Source of the DNA: Lachnospiraceae bacterium | Lineage (GTDB): Bacteria > Bacillota > Clostridia > Lachnospirales > Lachnospiraceae | Reading direction: 5' to 3' | Assembly (NCBI GenBank): GCA_902363555.1 | Contig: CABJAM010000003.1 | Span: 682,001 to 746,000, forward strand | Length of the DNA stretch: 64,000 nt | Shown: piece by piece, positions 59,171 through 64,000 of the stretch | Layout of the letters: each line of letters begins with the position of its first letter | Numbering within the stretch: the first letter of the stretch is position 1 | The notes under the pieces: model-generated | Seen by the model: the letters and a program-made list of their open reading frames with translations, nothing else | Told to the model about the DNA's origin: nothing | Databases searched by the model: none | Position numbers and translations under genes: made by a program

Positions 59171-60319
59171 ATGTTTGAACAGTTTTTCGGAAATCCTGTA
59201 CCGATCGATGTGGACGGCGACGGAATCATCGATGGTGTAATGATCCAGGGGGCCCAGGATATGGATGGCGATGGAAATCCGGATGTATTTTTTTCTGAGC
59301 TGCACATAGATACCGATGGTGACGGGATCGAGGATGTGATCCAGACACAAGTCTTTGCAGACACAGATTTTGACGGGCAGCTCGATTATAATTCGCTGAC
59401 CACCATGTCAGATCTGGACGGCGACGGGCAGGTCGACTACGTGATGACCCAGGAAGATTTTGACGGCGACGGGATGTTTGATACGGTGACTACTGCCCAG
59501 GATTATAACGGCGACGGTGTGTTCGATACAGTGACGATCGCCGAGGATTACGACGGCGACGGCCAGTTCGATGCAGTGACCACCGCTGAGGATTACGACG
59601 GCGACGGTGTGTTCGACCACGTGGTGACCGCCGAGGATACAACCGGCGACGGCAATTTTGACCGCGTGAATGAATTTATGGATATGGACGGGGATGGGGT
59701 GCTGGATGCCATCAGCCCGTATGCACCGGTCAATGATGGGGATGCTCCGGCATATGAGACTTACGATCCATCAGAGTCTGACCCGGATGCGGTCGTCGGC
59801 GATCCGGCGGAGGCCATGGAGAGCTGGCACTGGCAGGAAACCGGTACAAGCTGTGCCGTGGCATCCCAGGAGTTTGTGCTGGAGCAGCTTACCGGCCAGG
59901 ACTTTGATGAAGGCGATCTTCGGGAACTGGCGCAGGAATATGGCTGGTATGATCCCAATGGCGGCACCCCCATGGATGATGTGGGCAATATACTGATCTA
60001 TATGGGTCTGAACGTTCAGCAAAGCCAGGATAATACCATCGATGATATAAAAGAGTGCCTTGAGAACGGAGGCCAGGTCATCGTCGGTGTGGACAGCGGC
60101 GAACTTTGGTCCGGTGAGAACGAGGAGCTGTTTGGACCGGGGATGGATGCGGACCACGCAGTGCAGGTTATCGGTGTGGATTACAGCGACGCTTCACAGC
60201 CGATGATCATTCTCAATGATCCTGGCGCGGCCAATGGCGGAGGGGCCATGGTGCCTGCCGATGATTTTATGGATGCCTGGGAGGACAGCGGCTGCTTTAT
60301 GGTGGAAGCCTATGCGTAA
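59171..60319 (+). CDS. C39-like papain-fold peptidase with DxDGDG repeats
   Basis: A 382-residue protein starting at 59171, seven bases after AAGGAGGAG. Residues 12-180 are about eleven copies of a calcium-loop-like DxDGDGxxD motif, seven of them in a strict 15-residue tandem (80-184). After a linker comes a papain-like peptidase domain with Q222, C228 (TSCAVAS), H329 (DHAVQVIGVD) and N349 (ILNDPG), so the catalytic set looks complete. No signal peptide or membrane segment exists, odd for calcium-loop repeats that usually work outside the cell. It lies 14 bases behind the Hsp70-like gene, so it may be processed or exported by that system. Confidence 0.8.
   Translation: MFEQFFGNPVPIDVDGDGIIDGVMIQGAQDMDGDGNPDVFFSELHIDTDGDGIEDVIQTQVFADTDFDGQLDYNSLTTMSDLDGDGQVDYVMTQEDFDGDGMFDTVTTAQDYNGDGVFDTVTIAEDYDGDGQFDAVTTAEDYDGDGVFDHVVTAEDTTGDGNFDRVNEFMDMDGDGVLDAISPYAPVNDGDAPAYETYDPSESDPDAVVGDPAEAMESWHWQETGTSCAVASQEFVLEQLTGQDFDEGDLRELAQEYGWYDPNGGTPMDDVGNILIYMGLNVQQSQDNTIDDIKECLENGGQVIVGVDSGELWSGENEELFGPGMDADHAVQVIGVDYSDASQPMIILNDPGAANGGGAMVPADDFMDAWEDSGCFMVEAYA
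59408..59722 (+). repeat. Seven tandem 45-base units encoding 15-residue DGDG repeats
   Basis: Each unit encodes a pattern like EDYDGDGVFDTVTTA. DNA identity among the middle units is high, indicating recent expansion by slippage or recombination. Confidence 0.85.
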
Positions 60320-60323
60320 ATAT

Positions 60324-60452
60324 AAGGCGGCGAAGTGCCGTCTTGTAGTAAGGCGGCGGAGTGCCGTTTTTGTAGCAAGGTGACGAAGTGCCGTTTTTGT
60401 AGTAAGACGGCGAAGTGCCGTTTTTGTAGTAAGGCGTCAGAATGCCGTTTTG
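60324..60452 (+). repeat. Five tandem 26-27-base mini-hairpin units
   Basis: Units at 60324, 60350, 60377, 60404 and 60431 each read AAGGCGGCG(A/G)AGTGCCGTTTTTGTAG with small changes. Every unit makes a small stem (for example ACGGC-GAAGT-GCCGT) followed by a T run, like a terminator cassette copied five times just after the C39 gene. Confidence 0.75.
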
Positions 60453-60480
60453 AAGGTTTGTGTAAAACAGGAGGAGAAAG

Positions 60481-61005
60481 ATGAAGGAACTATCGATTTA
60501 TAATGTGATCCGCACGTTTAACCGCAGTGATTTCCGAAGGCGCTCCATCCCCCAGGAGCTTGTCTCCGGGTGGCCGGCACTTTGCCGCATGGGAAAGACA
60601 CTGTGTCTTACGATCCCCTATTATTCCCGCGTCCACAGCAACGGCCGGACCATTTTGTATCCGCTGTACTGTTCAGCCACGATCCCGGTAGGAAATACGG
60701 ACCGGCTGGTGGATTTTACAATTTATCCATATCAGAAAGACTGGGCTGATGTGGACTACACAAAACCGGCGGGATATTTTAAACATGCCGCACTGAAAGA
60801 TGTCGAAACAAAAGAGGACTATCGAATACTCTGTAACCAGCTTTACGGGTACTATGATCAAATGGCACTGGCCATTTTAGAAAAAAAGCCCTTTAACGGG
60901 GAAAAGGAAATGACCGCCCTTTTTTCAAAGCTGATGGAGCCGGGCCATTACACCCAGTATCTGCGGATCAATAAAAAGTTTTATTCGTACTTTTGCAGAT
61001 TGTAG
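60481..61005 (+). CDS. Orphan protein of unknown function in the Hsp70-dynamin locus
   Basis: A 174-residue protein rich in Tyr, Lys and Arg with no signal peptide, membrane segment or recognised motif. GGAGGAG precedes the ATG by six bases. The N-terminus (MKELSIYNVIRTFNRSDFRRRSIPQELVSGWPAL) is basic. The core contains a strand-rich section (TIPYYSRVHSNGRTILYPLYCSATIPVG). It lies between the C39 peptidase and the dynamin genes, all on one strand, so it probably belongs to the same system. No function can be assigned. Confidence 0.75.
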   Translation: MKELSIYNVIRTFNRSDFRRRSIPQELVSGWPALCRMGKTLCLTIPYYSRVHSNGRTILYPLYCSATIPVGNTDRLVDFTIYPYQKDWADVDYTKPAGYFKHAALKDVETKEDYRILCNQLYGYYDQMALAILEKKPFNGEKEMTALFSKLMEPGHYTQYLRINKKFYSYFCRL

Positions 61006-61038
61006 GCCACTGTTCGGCTTTCTGCACGGTTGCAGTTT

Positions 61039-61127
61039 CGTAACCGTTCGGCCACTCTGAACGGATACGTAATTCTGAACGGATACGTGATCCCGAACGG
61101 ATACGTGATTCTGAACGGATTCGTGAT
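61039..61127. repeat. Interspersed palindrome fused to four 18-base tandem units
   Basis: 61039-61069 is a palindrome (CGTAACCGTTCGG facing CTGAACGGATACG). Its right half is repeated: 61056-61073, 61074-61091, 61092-61109 and 61110-61127 each read (TC/CC)TGAACGGATACGT(G/A)AT or close. The run ends 30 bases before the dynamin start. Confidence 0.8.
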
Positions 61128-61157
61128 ATAGAAAAAGGAATTGAGGGAGGAGATAAA

Positions 61158-63182
61158 ATGGCTGCATTTTTTGAATTAAAGCACGAGGCGGCGACGATGA
61201 TGGCTTCCAGCCGGGAGCTGGCAAAAAAACTGGGGTTTACATCAGCCGCCGATACAATCGACGGTATCATCCAAGCATTTAACAACAAGGAGATGATGGT
61301 GGTCGTGGCCGGGGAAGCGCGTCGGGGAAAGTCGACGCTGCTCAACGCGCTGCTTGGGGAGACGACGGCACTTTTCCCTGTGGATGTGAATGTATGTACC
61401 AATGTGGTGACGCTTGTAAGGTACGGAGAAACCGAGAAGATTCAGGCCTATATTGAGGACCGCAAAGCAAAGGACGGGTATAAGATCGAGGAAATATGCA
61501 GGGAGCAGATCCCGGACTATGTTTCAGAGGCAGGCAATCCGAATAATTATAAAAATGTGAAGCTTTTAAATGCACAGATCCCCAACGGGCTTTTGAAGGA
61601 AGGAATCGTGTTTGTGGATACCCCCGGTGTGGGCAGTTTAAATATCAGTCATGCGGAAACGACCTATGCATTTCTTCCCAATGCGGACCTGCTGCTGTTT
61701 GTCAGTGATACCAACGCTGGTTTTACGGAAACTGAGCTTAACTTTCTAAAGCGGGGCTACAAGTATTGCCAGAATATCATTTATCCCGTAACCAAAAAGG
61801 ATCTGAACGCTGATTACCAGCGGATTGTTGAGGATGATCGGCACAAGATCAGTCAGACACTGGGAATTGCCCCGGAAAGCATTGAAATCGTTCCGGTATC
61901 CGGCGCGGCCCGGCTGCGCAGCCTTGCAAAGAACAGCGCGTCCATGTATAAGAGCAGTAATTTCCAGGAGCTTGAGAAGGTCATTTGGGGAAATATTGCC
62001 AGAAACCGGGCGGAAATACTCGTGCTGCCTTTTGTGCGCGGTGTCAGGGAGCAGCTGCTTGGTATGGCCGACAGCGTCGCTGCCCAGTACCAGCTTCTAA
62101 ATACGGATCAGGATAAGACAAAGGATCTGATCCGTGCGCTGAATGATGAAATTAAAAAAATGGAGACATTTCAGGAGGGCAGCGCTCAGTGGCGGAATCA
62201 GATCACCCTATTTTCCACCGCGCTGTCGGGGCGCATGAACACAGCGGTCCAGGATATCAGCACCAGTGCGCGCAATTTTCTGGATAACCAGATCGCTTCC
62301 CTTGGGAAAAATATTTGTAAGGAAAAGGTGTATTCTCAGGCCGTCTGCGATATCAATGATGTGATCAGTCAGGGAACGCTGGATATAAAAACACAGATAT
62401 CGGAGGAGCTGGAGGCCGAAAGCGAAAAGATCAGGGCCGAGCTGGGTCTGGATATCGATATGAATAAAAATGCCCTGGACAAGCTTAACTTTGTGCCGGA
62501 CACCACACTTGACGTTGTTTTTCCAAAGAAAAAGACGACGGATAAATTATTAGCCGGTGGCCGCAGGATCGGCACAAATTCCATGGCCGGCGGAGCTGTG
62601 GGCGGGATTCTTGGCGGCATTGCCGGATTTGTACTGGGAGGCCCGGCAGGGCTGGAAATCGGGCGGAATCTCGGAGCACTGATCGGCGGTGCCCTGGGAA
62701 GTACGAAGGGCTGCCTGGATTCCCTTGGAAAATATGACGAGCTGGATGTGAATGTTGTCAATAAGGCGATGCAGCAGCATATTTCCAAAAGCATCCTGGC
62801 TTTGAACACGATGGTGTCCAACACCATTGCCGAGCTGCGCCTGAGGCTGATAGGCACCTTTGAGCAGATGCTCAAAAAACGCATCGTTGATATCAAGGAA
62901 AATATCAGTAAAATGCAGAAAAATATCAATCTTGTAAAATCGGATGTTCCGGCCCGGCTCAGGGAGCTCAAGCAGGAAAATGACCGGCTCCGGAAACAAT
63001 TGGCGCTGGCCCGTACCCTGGAGGAGACGATCGCCGGGTTTATATCGGAGGAAGCCCCGTGTAAAGATTTGGATGAAGCTCCAGGAAACGCGGAGGTAAA
63101 GGCTGAATTTGTGCCCGACGGAGATTTCGATAAAACGGACGGAAATGACCGCGAGAATGCCGTAACCTATGGTTTTCTATAA
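61158..63182 (+). CDS. Dynamin-like GTPase, first of a pair
   Basis: A 674-residue bacterial dynamin. The GTPase domain has G1 GEARRGKST (52-60), G2 threonine near T81, G3 DTPGVG (154-159) and G4 TKKD (212-215). A long helical region follows. Residues about 470-525 are a Gly/Ala-rich hydrophobic stretch (GGAVGGILGGIAGFVLGGPAGL) able to insert in membranes, and residues 575-630 form a coiled coil. GGAGGAG precedes the ATG. Bacterial dynamins often work as neighbouring pairs that bridge or fuse membranes, as here with the gene at 63239. Confidence 0.92.
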   Translation: MAAFFELKHEAATMMASSRELAKKLGFTSAADTIDGIIQAFNNKEMMVVVAGEARRGKSTLLNALLGETTALFPVDVNVCTNVVTLVRYGETEKIQAYIEDRKAKDGYKIEEICREQIPDYVSEAGNPNNYKNVKLLNAQIPNGLLKEGIVFVDTPGVGSLNISHAETTYAFLPNADLLLFVSDTNAGFTETELNFLKRGYKYCQNIIYPVTKKDLNADYQRIVEDDRHKISQTLGIAPESIEIVPVSGAARLRSLAKNSASMYKSSNFQELEKVIWGNIARNRAEILVLPFVRGVREQLLGMADSVAAQYQLLNTDQDKTKDLIRALNDEIKKMETFQEGSAQWRNQITLFSTALSGRMNTAVQDISTSARNFLDNQIASLGKNICKEKVYSQAVCDINDVISQGTLDIKTQISEELEAESEKIRAELGLDIDMNKNALDKLNFVPDTTLDVVFPKKKTTDKLLAGGRRIGTNSMAGGAVGGILGGIAGFVLGGPAGLEIGRNLGALIGGALGSTKGCLDSLGKYDELDVNVVNKAMQQHISKSILALNTMVSNTIAELRLRLIGTFEQMLKKRIVDIKENISKMQKNINLVKSDVPARLRELKQENDRLRKQLALARTLEETIAGFISEEAPCKDLDEAPGNAEVKAEFVPDGDFDKTDGNDRENAVTYGFL

Positions 63183-63238
63183 GACAAAGCCTTTGAAGGA
63201 AAAAGGCTGGAAATGTTTGATACAGAGGAGGAATCGGA

Positions 63239-64000
63239 GTGTCTCTTAAATTGGAGGTGTACGCACTTTTAAATAACGCTTCAAGACTTTGCCAGGACTG
63301 CCCGGATGCTAAAGAACTGCTCGCCTGCCTGTCCGAAATGCGCCAGAGACTTGAAATACCTCTGCGTGTTGCAGTGGTGGGGATTATGAAGGCCGGAAAA
63401 TCCACTTTTATGAATGCACTTATGGGTGAGGATATCCTCTATACCGGAAATCTGGAGACGACCTATACGGTGGGCTGGTTTTGCTATGCCCCTGAGCCGT
63501 CGATCACGGTCTGCTTCAGAGACGGCGAAACGCTTGCGGTTCCGTTTGATGAGCTGGAAAAATGGTCGGTGCGTTCCTTTGAAAAGGAAAATCCACGGAT
63601 CAATAATGTGAAATATTTAAAAATCCACTATCCAGCCCCAATTCTTAAACATCTGGAATTTATAGATACACCCGGATTAAATTCCATCTATGGCACAGAT
63701 GCCCGCAACACACTGGATTTTCTGTCCATAAAGGGTTCCGAGGATACGCTCTATGAGGCTTCCACGGCGGATGCGGTCATTTACGCCTTCAACCGCACGA
63801 TGGCGGACTTTGATAAGGAGATACTGGACAGCTTTCATTCCGGCGGCGAAGTATTTTCATCACCTATCAATTCCATCGGGATTTTGACAAAGGCGGATGC
63901 CGGCGGTATATGGGATATTTTTTCGGATATGACGCCGGTGGAAGCCGCAAAGGCAGTCACCTCAAATATCATGGAAAAGGCGGATATGAAAAATTTACTT
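63239..64000 (+). CDS. Dynamin-like GTPase, second of a pair (cut by window end)
   Basis: Start GTG at 63239, seven bases after AGGAGG (63226-63231); 254 codons to the window end without a stop. G1 is GIMKAGKST (48-56), a threonine pair ETT (73-75) supplies G2, G3 is DTPG (143-146) and G4 TKAD lies near residue 224. The protein differs clearly from the first dynamin, so it is a diverged partner rather than a recent duplicate. The ORF continues beyond the window. Confidence 0.9.
   Translation, partial: MSLKLEVYALLNNASRLCQDCPDAKELLACLSEMRQRLEIPLRVAVVGIMKAGKSTFMNALMGEDILYTGNLETTYTVGWFCYAPEPSITVCFRDGETLAVPFDELEKWSVRSFEKENPRINNVKYLKIHYPAPILKHLEFIDTPGLNSIYGTDARNTLDFLSIKGSEDTLYEASTADAVIYAFNRTMADFDKEILDSFHSGGEVFSSPINSIGILTKADAGGIWDIFSDMTPVEAAKAVTSNIMEKADMKNLL

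Noticed and set aside
1..64000. CRISPR array, tRNA or rRNA genes
   Set aside because: Repeats found are short tandem or scattered palindromes without unique spacers, and no tRNA or rRNA sequence was recognised.

Overview
The window looks like a chromosome segment of a spore-forming anaerobe of the Clostridia, most likely a Lachnospiraceae-type Bacillota. The evidence is a full-length spoIVA, strong AGGAGG ribosome binding sites, an LL-diaminopimelate aminotransferase (dapL) lysine route, a perfect CodY box in a branched-chain amino acid leader, and an assortment of metabolic, regulatory and transport genes typical of gut Clostridia. Genus cannot be read from the sequence. I saw no rRNA, tRNA, CRISPR array, transposase or phage gene.

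Layout. 0-6.2 kb: the 5' end of a MerR regulator (minus strand), a two-gene cassette of unknown function, spoIVA behind a sigma-E-like promoter, a giant hairpin element, then a response regulator and sensor kinase. 6.3-12.6 kb: a carbohydrate locus (lipoprotein binding protein, two permeases, cyclase-family protein, GH95 alpha-L-fucosidase) that the two-component pair probably controls. 12.6-20.7 kb: LysR regulator divergent from leuCD, then leuB, ilvD and ilvB with a promoter, a palindrome and a CodY box before leuB. 20.8-26.3 kb: serC-serA, then a cytidine-deaminase-like gene, a DUF1015 gene and an amidohydrolase. 26.4-35.2 kb: ferritin-like protein, dapL, methyltransferase, glgB with a histone-like Lys/Ala tail, MscS channel, XRE regulator, argH. 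35.4-47.9 kb: ADP-ribosylglycohydrolase-like protein, rpsO-pnp with structured leaders, URO-D-like protein, LysR, DegV, an HD-GYP response regulator with an Hpt protein, AraC regulator and MATE exporter. 47.9-52.3 kb: a second giant hairpin, then LRR, vWA and MoxR ATPase genes. 52.4-56.8 kb: AGCS symporter convergent with a minus-strand operon of two unknown membrane proteins and an M20 peptidase. 57.0-64.0 kb: an Hsp70-like protein, a C39-like peptidase with DxDGDG repeats, an orphan protein and two dynamin-like GTPases, the last cut by the window end.

Two things stand out. First, two unlinked intergenic elements (3357-3748 and 47892-48243) share one unusual architecture. Each has a 79-99 bp outer stem, symmetrical 30-31 nt linkers, a 25-26 bp inner stem and an 82-nt apical domain. 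The loop and linker sequences are conserved while stem sequences differ in compensating ways, which is the signature of a structured RNA (or structured single-stranded DNA) family I do not recognise. Second, the 57-64 kb locus combines an Hsp70 ATPase lacking the usual substrate-binding domain, a papain-like peptidase and paired dynamins, possibly a membrane-associated stress or conflict system. The LRR-vWA-MoxR set nearby may be a related regulatory module. The window also carries several families of short interspersed palindromes and tandem hairpins between genes.
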